NCBI GenBank assembly: GCA_913060845.1 | Contig: CAJXVF010000158.1 | Span: 1-6,225 of the forward strand | DNA: 6,225 nt | Direction: 5' to 3' | From: an uncultured Alphaproteobacteria bacterium | Lineage (GTDB): Bacteria; Pseudomonadota; Alphaproteobacteria; Bin95 | Shown: positions 1 through 6,176 of the stretch, piece after piece | Layout of the letters: each line of letters begins with the position of its first letter | Position numbering within the stretch: the stretch's first letter is position 1 | Program-made: the position numbers and the translations under genes | The notes under the pieces: generated by a model | Databases searched by the model: none | What the model saw: only the letters and a program-made list of their open reading frames with translations | What the model was told of the DNA's origin: nothing

Positions 1-28
1 TGGGCTCGGAGATGTGTATAAGAGACAG
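1..28 (+). other. Nextera adapter remnant (left end)
   Basis: The first 28 bases match the 3' part of the Nextera Read 2 transposase adapter. They end in the 19-bp Tn5 mosaic end AGATGTGTATAAGAGACAG at 10-28. This is library-construction sequence, not genome, so biological sequence begins at about 29. An open frame starting here begins with the residues MYKRQ, a translation of the mosaic end, and should not be annotated. Confidence 0.97.
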
Positions 29-1512
29 GCGATATCGGCAGCGATTTGGCGGCGGGCAGACTCAGCGCTGAGAGCAGTCGCTGCAAGACCTGCACGGGCG
101 TCGGCCTGGTCAGATTGTAAGGCTGATACAGTGGCAGCCTGCGCTGCGGCACGGCCAGCATTATCCTCAACCGTATCTTCGAGGTCTTGCGTGCGGAAAG
201 CGACATCGGCCACGGTGCGGGATAGGGGTTCCAACCGCCGCTCGACTTCGGGCAGCAAGGCATCTGCAACGGCGGATGCATTCTGGGCAGCAGGGGCGGG
301 AAGTGCGCTGACAGCAATCGTTAATGGTGCCTCGGCTTCCGCTGCTGTGCTGGCAAGTGAAGTTCTTAAGCTGTCGAGGATGGCTTGGGTCGGCGCTAAA
401 CCTGTAATGCTCAGCCCATTGTCATCCACTGCAGCCTCGACGCGGTATCCGGTGAGTTCTGGGATACTGGCGATGATAGCGTCAGCCTCGGCCTTAAGAT
501 CGGCGCGTGCGCTCCGCTCAAGCCACATATTACCGCTGAACCATAGGCCAATCGCAGCAATAACGGCGGCGGCAATCAAGCCTTTCCAGGGTGGTCCCTT
601 GGATTGCTTAGCGCTGCTGGCAGACACGGCATTCAGCCGTTGCAGCAGATCATCACTAAGTTCTGCGCCGCTTTCGGGATTGATTGGACCGCTTACGTCA
701 ATCGATTGACGGTTCGCGCTCAGGAAGTCGACGAACAGGCGTTCAAGCTGTTGATCGATATCTGCTGGCGGCGGCCCTGCAGTGCGGACAGTCAGTAGTA
801 GTGTCGGTGATGTTCGCAGGAATAGCTCAGCACCGCCGAAGTCCAACCGCCGCAGGTCGCCGCCTTCGGTTTCTCTTAGCGCATTGCGGGCGAATGTGAG
901 TGTTGCGTTGAGCATGCCGGCGAAAAGCTCATCATCACTTTCGCCGTCCCCATCTTTGCGGCCAAACCCGCCATGGCGCGCGATGGGAGACCCTGTCGCT
1001 CTGTCAGCCACCAAGAATGCTTCGACCCGAAAGCGGGGGCGGTAGCGCAGCAGAATTTCGGCCTGTGAGCGACCGGTAACGCGTGAGATGATCCGTGCAC
1101 GCCATCGGTCAAACGAGAGAGCGCTATCAAGCTTCTGGTCAACCTGCTCAAACGCCTGCTTGATTGCGTCTTTAACGGCGGCAGCGACCAGGCGGCCTGT
1201 TATTGGATAAAGCGCTTCAACCATCATATCGCGCGAATTGCGAATTTCTGCGCGCATTGATGAGACAATTAAGGGGGCCAGTGCGCTGGCGACACGTTCG
1301 TGGTCTCGTGCTTGAGCAGTGCGTAATACCTCGACCAGGACGGTTTCTACGCTCTCCGTTAGGGCTGGGCCGTCGCCAACGCGGGCGTCAATCTGATCAG
1401 CGCGGCGTTGCAGGTCTGAAAGCTGGGCGAGCTCACGCGAGAACAAAAGCTGCTTTAGCTCTTGCTCCGTCTGCGCGCCCATCTCTCCAGAGTCTGTCGT
1501 CATATGCGCCAT
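29..1512 (-). CDS. Membrane-anchored OmpA-family-like protein, C-terminus cut off by the contig end
   Basis: An uninterrupted minus-strand frame starts at the ATG complementary to 1510-1512 and stays open through the left end, giving 495 genuine residues and no stop. Residues 1-270 are cytoplasmic-looking: an ELKQLLFSREL segment near 18-28, a helical stretch with ALYPITGRLVAAAVKDAI at 100-117, and FRVEAFLVADRATGSPI at 161-177. This order resembles the N-terminal region of proteobacterial OmpA-family proteins that carry a LLLGPE segment and a FPVMGPAIRRAI-like segment. One transmembrane helix lies at about 311-327, preceded by basic residues. A BON-like alpha/beta stretch follows at about 350-400, then an Ala/Gln/Glu-rich probable coiled coil from about 420 to the end. 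A C-terminal OmpA peptidoglycan-binding domain would be expected beyond the break but is not seen. AGGCGG just upstream is a weak ribosome-binding site favouring ATG 1512; ATG 1503 is an in-frame alternative. The gene diverges from the plus-strand genes. The coding call is strong; the family call is moderate and from memory of related proteins. Confidence 0.75.
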
Positions 1513-1644
1513 TTACCGCCTGGGCAGAGTCTTTGGAACCTATAAATCCAGTGTGTTCGCTACCGTATACGAACCACTAACGCTACGGATCCAACGGTAT
1601 TTATCCATTATTGTGGCATGGCACGGCGGTTCGCCCAAGCAATG

Positions 1645-1701
1645 TCTCATAGTGAGAATAAAAAAGTCTCATTTTGCCGGTTGTTTCAATGAATTATGAG
1701 A
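1645..1701. promoter_or_regulatory. Cluster of TCTCA/TGAGA half-sites, possible operator
   Basis: TCTCAT occurs at 1645-1650 and again at 1667-1672, 22 bp apart, with the preceding G also shared. The first copy forms the palindrome TCTCATAGTGAGA (1645-1657). The inverse form ATGAGA recurs at 1696-1701. Two direct copies about two helical turns apart, in front of a gene, fit a regulator-binding array. A weak promoter-like pair, TTGCCG (1673-1678) and TATGAG (1695-1700) with a 16-bp spacer, overlaps it. No regulator is known, and short repeats can arise by chance. Confidence 0.25.
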
Positions 1702-1733
1702 TTTAGGTTCCACGCTTCCTTAACAGACCAGCT

Positions 1734-1737
1734 GGAG
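1734..1737 (+). promoter_or_regulatory. Ribosome-binding site that sets the start at 1744
   Basis: GGAG lies 6 nt before ATG 1744. The upstream in-frame ATG at 1696 has no purine-rich sequence before it, and using it would put 16 extra residues in front of a normal signal-type N-terminus. The downstream start is preferred. Confidence 0.55.
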
Positions 1738-1743
1738 CGCAGC

Positions 1744-2079
1744 ATGCGCAAGGCTCTATTCGCTACGTTAATCGGGGCTTGCTTCGTGATGGGCGGTGGT
1801 ATCGCGGGCGCTAGCTTCATTCGCTATGTCGCCGCACCTGGCGTGGTCATGGCTGACCGGACATCTACCGATAGCCGCGTTGAGGAAGCCGCTGAGGTGG
1901 CTTTTGGGCCTATTCAAAAAGCTGATGAAAGTGCCTGTTCAGCCGAAGTTCCGGTTTGCGATGCTGCCTTCGCTGCTTTCATGTTGCAGGCTGTGTTAGG
2001 TGCGAATGGCGCCGGCGGAGAGCATTTGGCGGCTTTACGCGAAGATGCAGCCAAGAAAGTCGCTAACGCCGACCGTTAG
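1744..2079 (+). CDS. Small exported or membrane-anchored hypothetical protein
   Basis: This 111-residue protein matches no family I recognise. The N-terminus MRKALFATLIGACFVMGGGI has a short basic start and a hydrophobic stretch to about residue 26, typical of a signal peptide or an uncleaved N-terminal anchor. The remainder is Ala- and Glu-rich and probably helical. It contains two cysteines ten residues apart or less (the SACSAEVPVCDAA segment) that could form a disulfide in the periplasm. The cysteine inside the hydrophobic segment (GACF) is not a convincing lipobox. The start at 1744 is chosen for its Shine-Dalgarno and signal-type N-terminus; an upstream ATG at 1696 would give 127 residues. 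The next gene begins 78 bp downstream, behind a possible separate promoter, so co-transcription is uncertain. Codon use looks like that of its neighbours. Confidence 0.7.
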   Translation: MRKALFATLIGACFVMGGGIAGASFIRYVAAPGVVMADRTSTDSRVEEAAEVAFGPIQKADESACSAEVPVCDAAFAAFMLQAVLGANGAGGEHLAALREDAAKKVANADR

Positions 2080-2091
2080 ACTGGACTGTCC

Positions 2092-2120
2092 TTGCAGCAA
2101 ACGCCTTGGCCGGGAATACT
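2092..2120 (+). promoter_or_regulatory. Possible sigma-70-type promoter before the dioxygenase gene
   Basis: TTGCAG (2092-2097) and AATACT (2115-2120) are separated by 17 bp. They match the -35 and -10 consensus at 3 of 6 and 4 of 6 positions. Transcription would begin near 2127, leaving a leader of about 30 nt before ATG 2158. This is the best promoter-like pair in the gap, but it is only a weak match. Confidence 0.3.
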
Positions 2121-2144
2121 CTAAGCCTGATTCTCTTGGGCAAT

Positions 2145-2148
2145 GGAG
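2145..2148 (+). promoter_or_regulatory. Ribosome-binding site that sets the start at 2158
   Basis: GGAG lies 9 nt before ATG 2158. It would fall inside the coding sequence if the upstream in-frame ATG at 2143 were used, and that ATG has no comparable site. Starting at 2158 also gives 174 residues, the usual length for this enzyme family in bacteria. Confidence 0.55.
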
Positions 2149-2157
2149 CGGTGGCGC

Positions 2158-2682
2158 ATGGCACGTCTAACAGCGTTCAATCTGAAGCAATGGATTGCGG
2201 ATAATCGTGCGCTTTTGCAGCCGCCTGTTGGCAATGCGCAGCTTTACAAAACTACCTACAAAAACTTCATCATCATGGTGATAGGTGGTCCGAATGAGCG
2301 CACGGACTATCATGATGACCCTGGCGAAGAGCTGTTCTTTCAGGTCGAAGGGGACATCATCCTTCGTGTGATCGAAGACGGACAGCCGGTCGATGTGCCA
2401 ATCCGCGAAGGCGAAATGCTGCTGTTGCCGCCCCATGTTCGGCATTCGCCGCAACGCCCTGCCGGCAGTGTCGGTCTTGTGGTCGAGCGGATCAGGCTGC
2501 CCGGCGAACTGGATGCGTTTGAATGGTATTGCGAACAATGCAACACCTGCCATCATCGCCGCGAGTTTGAATTGGCTGATATTGAGAAAGACTTGCCACC
2601 GGTTTTCGCCGAATACTACGGCGACGCTGCGCTTCGGACATGTGGTTCTTGCGGCCACGTAAATCCCGGCAAGCCCGGCTGA
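2158..2682 (+). CDS. nbaC: 3-hydroxyanthranilate 3,4-dioxygenase
   Basis: This cytosolic non-haem iron extradiol dioxygenase (174 aa) uses O2 to open the ring of 3-hydroxyanthranilate. The product, 2-amino-3-carboxymuconate semialdehyde, cyclises to quinolinate for NAD synthesis or is degraded further. The single cupin domain carries the full iron triad: H52 and E58 in the TDYHDDPGEELFF segment and H96 in PPHVRHSPQRP. Arg48, Arg100 and Glu110 match the substrate-binding residues of the Cupriavidus enzyme. Cys125, Cys128, Cys162 and Cys165 form the two CxxC pairs of the C-terminal rubredoxin-like iron site found in the bacterial type, and Cys131 is an extra one. The protein looks fully active. 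The start at 2158 gives the family's usual length; ATG 2143 would add five residues. The next gene follows after 30 bp, probably in the same operon. No kynurenine formamidase, monooxygenase, kynureninase or downstream muconate-semialdehyde genes are present in this window. Confidence 0.96.
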   Translation: MARLTAFNLKQWIADNRALLQPPVGNAQLYKTTYKNFIIMVIGGPNERTDYHDDPGEELFFQVEGDIILRVIEDGQPVDVPIREGEMLLLPPHVRHSPQRPAGSVGLVVERIRLPGELDAFEWYCEQCNTCHHRREFELADIEKDLPPVFAEYYGDAALRTCGSCGHVNPGKPG

Positions 2683-2712
2683 TCCGGTACGATTGGAATA
2701 GGACTTAGACAT

Positions 2713-3684
2713 ATGCGTGCAGTTGTTTGTTCTGAATTTGGCGATCCTGAAAAGCTTGGAATTGGGGAGCTTGCTGTTCCTCTGCCGGGGCCGGGTGAGG
2801 TCCTGATCAATGTCGCTGCGGCCGCGATCTCGTTTGCCGACACGCTGATGATCCGGGATATGCACCAGAACAAGCATGATCTGCCATTTGCCCCCGGTAT
2901 GGAGGTCGCTGGCACGATTGCCGCACTCGGAGCTGATGTAACCGGATTTTCCGTGGGCCAGCGGGCAATGGCGCTTGTGTATGACGGGGGCTATGCCGAG
3001 CAGGCAAAAGCGATGGCGACTGAAACCTTCGTGATGCCAGAAGGCGTATCCTATGAGTCTGCTGCTGCACTTTGCTCCGTATACCTGACAGCCCATTGCG
3101 CCCTGGCGTTTGACGCGCGTTTGGCTGCTGGAGAGACTTTGCTGGTCTTGGGTGCTGCGGGCGGCGTTGGGTTGGCAGCCGTTGAAGTTGGTAAGGCGTT
3201 GGGCGCAAAGGTGATTGCAGCTGCTGGCGGGCCCGAGAAGACCGCTGCGGCGACGGCTCACGGGGCTGACGCGGTGATAGATTACCGAAGCGAGGACTTG
3301 CGCGCTCGAGCTATCGAGCTTTCGGGTGGTGGGGTCGATGTCGTCTTTGATCCTGTCGCCGGTGATTACTATGAGCCTTCATTCCGGTCGCTAGATTGGG
3401 GTGGGCGCTATCTCACTATTGGTTATGCGGGGGGCGCGATCCCTAAAATTCCAGCGAACCTGCTGCTCGTGAAGAACAGAGCCGCGCTTGGCTTCGCACT
3501 GATGCATTACCGTCGCCATAAGCACGATTTATTGCAGCAATCTGGTGCCATTTTGCTGGATTGGGCGGCAGACGGCGTCATCAATCCGCATATTGCTGAA
3601 ACCACGGGCCTGGAGGGTGCCTCCAAGGCAATGCGGGCTGTAATGGATCGTAAAGCCATCGGGAAGTATGTTCTGACAGTGTGA
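2713..3684 (+). CDS. NADPH:quinone oxidoreductase-type MDR protein
   Basis: This 323-residue zinc-free member of the medium-chain dehydrogenase/reductase superfamily belongs to the quinone oxidoreductase type, which reduces quinones or enones with NADPH in the cytosol. The N-terminal GroES-like substrate domain covers about 1-125, with the PLPGPGEVLI and PFAPGMEVAG signatures (near 23-32 and 58-67). The Rossmann domain carries the nucleotide loop AAGGVG at 148-153. The DYR sequence after its second strand (190-192) fits NADPH preference. The cysteine cluster of the structural zinc site and the catalytic zinc ligands are absent, as expected for this branch. Its length is typical. ATG 2713 has AGGA nine bases upstream. 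It follows the dioxygenase gene after 30 bp, so the two are probably co-transcribed. It is a paralogue of the truncated gene at 5365. The actual substrate cannot be told from sequence. Confidence 0.9.
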   Translation: MRAVVCSEFGDPEKLGIGELAVPLPGPGEVLINVAAAAISFADTLMIRDMHQNKHDLPFAPGMEVAGTIAALGADVTGFSVGQRAMALVYDGGYAEQAKAMATETFVMPEGVSYESAAALCSVYLTAHCALAFDARLAAGETLLVLGAAGGVGLAAVEVGKALGAKVIAAAGGPEKTAAATAHGADAVIDYRSEDLRARAIELSGGGVDVVFDPVAGDYYEPSFRSLDWGGRYLTIGYAGGAIPKIPANLLLVKNRAALGFALMHYRRHKHDLLQQSGAILLDWAADGVINPHIAETTGLEGASKAMRAVMDRKAIGKYVLTV

Positions 3685-3748
3685 TGGAACGCACTCCATC
3701 CGCGTGAGTTTCCATGAAGAGCGGCCTTATTTCACCGTATTTCACCCC

Positions 3749-3776
3749 CACTAAGGCACAGACCAGAGCTTTAGTG
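3749..3776 (+). other. Stem-loop in the leader of the secreted-protein gene
   Basis: CACTAAGGC (3749-3757) can pair with GCTTTAGTG (3768-3776) over nine positions, including one G-U pair, around a 10-nt loop. It ends 24 nt before ATG 3801. No run of T follows, so it is not a typical intrinsic terminator. It could be a leader RNA structure, a processing site between the two halves of the operon, or chance. Confidence 0.35.
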
Positions 3777-3785
3777 CGAACTCAC

Positions 3786-3791
3786 AGGGAG
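3786..3791 (+). promoter_or_regulatory. Ribosome-binding site that sets the start at 3801
   Basis: AGGGAG lies 9 nt before ATG 3801. The longer in-frame alternative at ATG 3714 has only a poor upstream signal and would place 29 residues without signal-peptide character before the hydrophobic segment, so 3801 is preferred. Confidence 0.65.
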
Positions 3792-3800
3792 TTATTCAAT

Positions 3801-4370
3801 ATGCTTAGTATTCCAAAGACATTGCTTATAGCTGTGGCTGCTGTCGCGCTGATGGGTGCCGGCGGTGATGGTGGTGGGGATGAGGATGAAAACAGCATCG
3901 TCTATCAGGCAGATATTCAAGACAGAGACAATCAATATGCCAGTGTGACGAAAATCTTGGTGTCGGGGCCAGATGGCGCTTTGAGTGCGTCTGGCTGGCG
4001 GGGCTTTGATCGACGCAACCAGAACCGAATTAACTATTCGGCAACACCAATCTTTGGTCATCTTTCTGAGCCGCGCTATAACAAAGAAGATTTCACTGAA
4101 TACAATCGGATCGGCGAGGTTCGTGTTGATGGCAGCACGCTCGCTATCGTGTTGGATAAAGATGCGTCAGAGAAATTGGCAGACATTCGAATGCTTGCTG
4201 TTTTAAATCAGAATTTTGCTTTCGAGACCCGTGGCAGCCTAGAAGCCAGTGGCCCTGCCGCCGGTTGGCAGTCCCGTGGCCGGGTGGTTGGTGACGCTTA
4301 TCTGATTGGTGATGGGGTAGCGCTGGCGCTTGTTCGCCCATTTGTCGTGACGGATTCTGGGCTCTGGTGA
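3801..4370 (+). CDS. Secreted hypothetical protein
   Basis: I do not recognise the family of this 189-residue protein. The N-terminus (MLSIPKTLLIAVAAVALMGA) is a clear signal peptide, with probable cleavage around residue 20. An unusual Gly/Asp/Glu-rich linker follows directly (GGDGGGDEDEN). The mature part lacks cysteines and has mixed beta-type segments, for example YASVTKILVSGPDGALSASG, IGEVRVDGSTLAIVLD and AYLIGDGVALALVRPF, so a beta-rich periplasmic or surface domain is likely. The start at 3801 is set by a good Shine-Dalgarno; an upstream ATG at 3714 would give 218 residues. Its stop codon overlaps the GTG start of the next gene in the sequence GTGA, so the two are probably translationally coupled and may act together outside the cytoplasm. 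Confidence 0.8.
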   Translation: MLSIPKTLLIAVAAVALMGAGGDGGGDEDENSIVYQADIQDRDNQYASVTKILVSGPDGALSASGWRGFDRRNQNRINYSATPIFGHLSEPRYNKEDFTEYNRIGEVRVDGSTLAIVLDKDASEKLADIRMLAVLNQNFAFETRGSLEASGPAAGWQSRGRVVGDAYLIGDGVALALVRPFVVTDSGLW

Positions 4371-5341
4371 CTTGGCGGCATATAAAGCGGGGGCGGACCC
4401 TTATAGCCTTTGCAGCGGCGTCTTTGATGTCGATGTCAGGTTATGTATCGGCAGCACCGCTTGAACCCAAAACCGTCACGCTGAGCCAGCCGGGCCCAAA
4501 CGGCGGCAAGGTCGACCGTACCTATCACATCCTCATGCCGCCTAACTTGAGACGCGGCGAGCGCCCGCCCGCTGTCATCCTATTACATGACGCAGGCGAT
4601 GATGCTTTAGCGGCAGTCTATCGCCATGGCTGGATCGCAACAGCGGCCCAGGCACGATTTGCGATTGTCGCACCTGAAGCTGGATTACAGCAGCAAGGGC
4701 GAGCAGAAGGCGGGTTTTTCAACGCGCGTGTTTGGAATGCTGGATCTAAAGCGGCTGCATCCTGGCAGGATGTCGCGTTTCTGGAGGCCGTTGCGAAGGA
4801 TGCCGCTAAGCGGAAAACACTGGACGCAAAGCGCCTTAGCTTAATTGGCTTTGGTGAAGGTGGGGCGATGGCGCAGCGCGTGTTGCGGGAAGGAAGCGGC
4901 CGCTATGCCGCTTTCGCCAGTATTGCAGGCGCACTCTATGGCGCGCCGGAAGCAGCAAAGAATGCGCCGCTATACCTTTTGTTCGGCGCCGTTGATCCGA
5001 CGAACCCTCTTAAAGGAGGGGACATCTATACGCCTTGGTCCGGTCAGGCGTTGGCACCTGCCGCTGCGAAAGCGATTCATGGCTGGCGGGTCGGCCTTGG
5101 CTGCCCGGATCAACCCGGCGAAGCCAGCCTCAATAATGGGGTTCATCGCAATGAATGGCGGGATTGCGCGGGCAGGGGCGCGCTGCAGGCTGTTTGGATG
5201 GAAGGCCTAGGGCGACAATGGCCGGGCACTGGCACTGGTCCATTGCCAGAGCGGGTGACGGGGCCGCCAAACGACGCCATATTCGCTCCATGGGATATCT
5301 GGCGATTCTTTGAAGCGCGTCGGTTGGCCCAACAAAACTGA
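4367..5341 (+). CDS. Secreted LpqC/PHB-depolymerase-like alpha/beta-hydrolase-fold protein, catalytic Ser and His replaced
   Basis: The 324-residue protein has a signal peptide (basic RHIKRGR, then a hydrophobic core, probable cleavage after VSA near residue 29) and an alpha/beta-hydrolase domain from about 35 to 317. Family landmarks in order are AVILLHDAGDD (69-79, replacing the usual LHG), WNAG (123-126), WQDVAFLEAV (133-142), the nucleophile elbow GFGEGGAM (161-168), LLFGAVDP with acid Asp210, Cys246 and Cys267 at the positions of a typical disulfide, and GLGRQWPG (280-287). Active relatives read GxSxGG at the elbow and GGHxWPG near the end. Here the serine position is Gly163 (codon GGT) and the histidine position is Arg283 (codon CGA). 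The frame is otherwise intact, so this is probably a non-catalytic binding or scaffolding protein and not a decayed gene. The GTG start overlaps the previous stop by 4 bp; no ATG gives as good a signal peptide. Fold and location are well supported; the inactivity is inferred. Confidence 0.82.
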   Translation: MTWRHIKRGRTLIAFAAASLMSMSGYVSAAPLEPKTVTLSQPGPNGGKVDRTYHILMPPNLRRGERPPAVILLHDAGDDALAAVYRHGWIATAAQARFAIVAPEAGLQQQGRAEGGFFNARVWNAGSKAAASWQDVAFLEAVAKDAAKRKTLDAKRLSLIGFGEGGAMAQRVLREGSGRYAAFASIAGALYGAPEAAKNAPLYLLFGAVDPTNPLKGGDIYTPWSGQALAPAAAKAIHGWRVGLGCPDQPGEASLNNGVHRNEWRDCAGRGALQAVWMEGLGRQWPGTGTGPLPERVTGPPNDAIFAPWDIWRFFEARRLAQQN

Positions 5342-5353
5342 TACATAGATTAA

Positions 5354-5357
5354 GGAG
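5354..5357 (+). promoter_or_regulatory. Strong ribosome-binding site
   Basis: AAGGAGA surrounds the GGAG core, 7 nt before ATG 5365. This is the best Shine-Dalgarno in the window and supports that start over the in-frame ATG at 5371. It lies in the 23-bp gap after the hydrolase-like gene, which leaves little room for a promoter, so transcriptional read-through is likely. Confidence 0.7.
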
Positions 5358-5364
5358 AAGCGCG

Positions 5365-6176
5365 ATGAGCATGCGCGCATGGCGGGTCGCTGTATGGGGT
5401 GGCCCGGATTCAATGAAACTTGAAGAAATCGCTGCACCGAAGCCTGGCCCAGGTGAGGCGGTCGTGGGTGTGCGCTACGCAGCGCTTAACTTCTTCGATG
5501 GCTTGATGATATCCGGCAAGTACCAAGTTAAACCGCCATTTCCATTCACGCCCGGCTGTGAAATTGCTGGTGAAGTGATTGCCGTTGGTGATGGCGTAGA
5601 CTTGGCCATTGGTGCGCGGGTATGTGGCCAGCCAAATTGGGGGGCGTTCGCTGATCAGTGCGTTATGTCCGACAGTGCGCTTTGCCCAGTGCCGGACGTT
5701 GTGGACCTGAAAGACGCTTCCTGTGTTCCTGTTGTCTATCCCACGGGCCATATCGCACTTGGCCGCCGTGCGCACCTGCAGGCGGGTGAAACGCTATTGG
5801 TAACGGCAGCGGCAGGCGGTGTCGGCATTGCTGCGATCCAGTTGGGCAAAGCTTGGGGCGCTAATGTGATTGCGCTTGCTGGCGGGGCGGCGAAGTGCGC
5901 TGTCGCTAAAGCCGAAGGTGCTGATCATGCTCTGGACTACACAAGCGGCGAAGACTGGGTGGAGACTGTCCGCGAACTTACCGGCGGTAAGGGTGTGGAT
6001 GTCATCTATGATCCGGTCGGCGGTGATATCTTCGACAAAGCGCTGAAAGTTATCGCGTTTGAGGGCAGGGCCGTCATCATTGGTTTTGCTGGGGGCGAAA
6101 TTCAGAAGATCGCGTCAAACCGCCTGCTTCTGAAGAATGCGTCTGCCGTGGGCGCGATCTGGGGACGGTATCGGAC
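5365..6176 (+). CDS. Second NADPH:quinone oxidoreductase-type MDR protein, C-terminus cut off by the contig end
   Basis: This is a zinc-free MDR protein of the same type as the gene at 2713, with 271 genuine residues out of an expected 320-330. The GroES-like domain shows PKPGPGEAVV (25-34) and PFTPGCEIAG (60-69). The nucleotide loop AAGGVG is at 149-154. The second-strand end reads DYTSGED, without the Arg found in the paralogue, so cofactor preference may differ. The two proteins align throughout, including the shared AGETLLV segment before the loop and a GFAGGEIQKI/GYAGGAIPKI segment. Divergence is clear, so this is not a recent duplication. The missing part is roughly the last 50 residues of the substrate domain. 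An apparent C-terminus CLLYTSDAADE with a stop near 6213 is the translated sequencing adapter, not protein. It probably belongs to the same operon as the preceding genes. Confidence 0.9.

Larger units (their letters stand above)
1513..1743. other. Divergent intergenic region
   Basis: These 231 bp separate the minus-strand membrane-protein gene from the plus-strand gene cluster and should hold promoters for both directions. Visible structure includes the 8-bp palindrome CGTATACG at 1564-1571, which overlaps an imperfect inverted repeat (GTTCG at 1555-1559 with CGAAC at 1570-1574). A cluster of TCTCAT/ATGAGA half-sites lies at 1645-1701. No RNA gene or rho-independent terminator is evident. A plus-strand start at ATG 1696 is possible but has no Shine-Dalgarno sequence. 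Confidence 0.6.

Noticed and set aside
10..28. Mosaic end read as the terminus of a natural Tn5-like transposon
   Set aside because: The adjoining bases are Nextera adapter, and at the other end also index and P5 sequence. There is no transposase and no target duplication.
14..709. 231-residue plus-strand frame at the left end
   Set aside because: Its first residues (MYKRQ) come from the Nextera mosaic end. The rest is antisense to the continuous minus-strand gene, with a Ser/Ala/Arg-rich composition typical of a shadow frame.
1203..1580. 125-residue plus-strand frame
   Set aside because: It overlaps the 5' half of the minus-strand gene, is Arg/Ala-rich and has no motif or convincing ribosome-binding site.
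2167..3261. 364-residue minus-strand frame
   Set aside because: It lies antisense to the dioxygenase and first MDR gene, both of which have clear family motifs. Its own translation shows no recognisable domain and has the Arg/Gln/His-rich look of a shadow frame.
3683..3700. GATGGA/TCCATC hairpin at the stop of the first MDR gene, considered as a terminator
   Set aside because: The stem has only six pairs, overlaps the stop codon and is not followed by a T-run.
4367..5341. Hydrolase-like gene considered as a pseudogene
   Set aside because: The frame is intact and full length, with signal peptide, start overlap and most family landmarks kept. The two catalytic replacements look like a pseudoenzyme and not decay, although a single base change would restore the serine codon (GGT to AGT).
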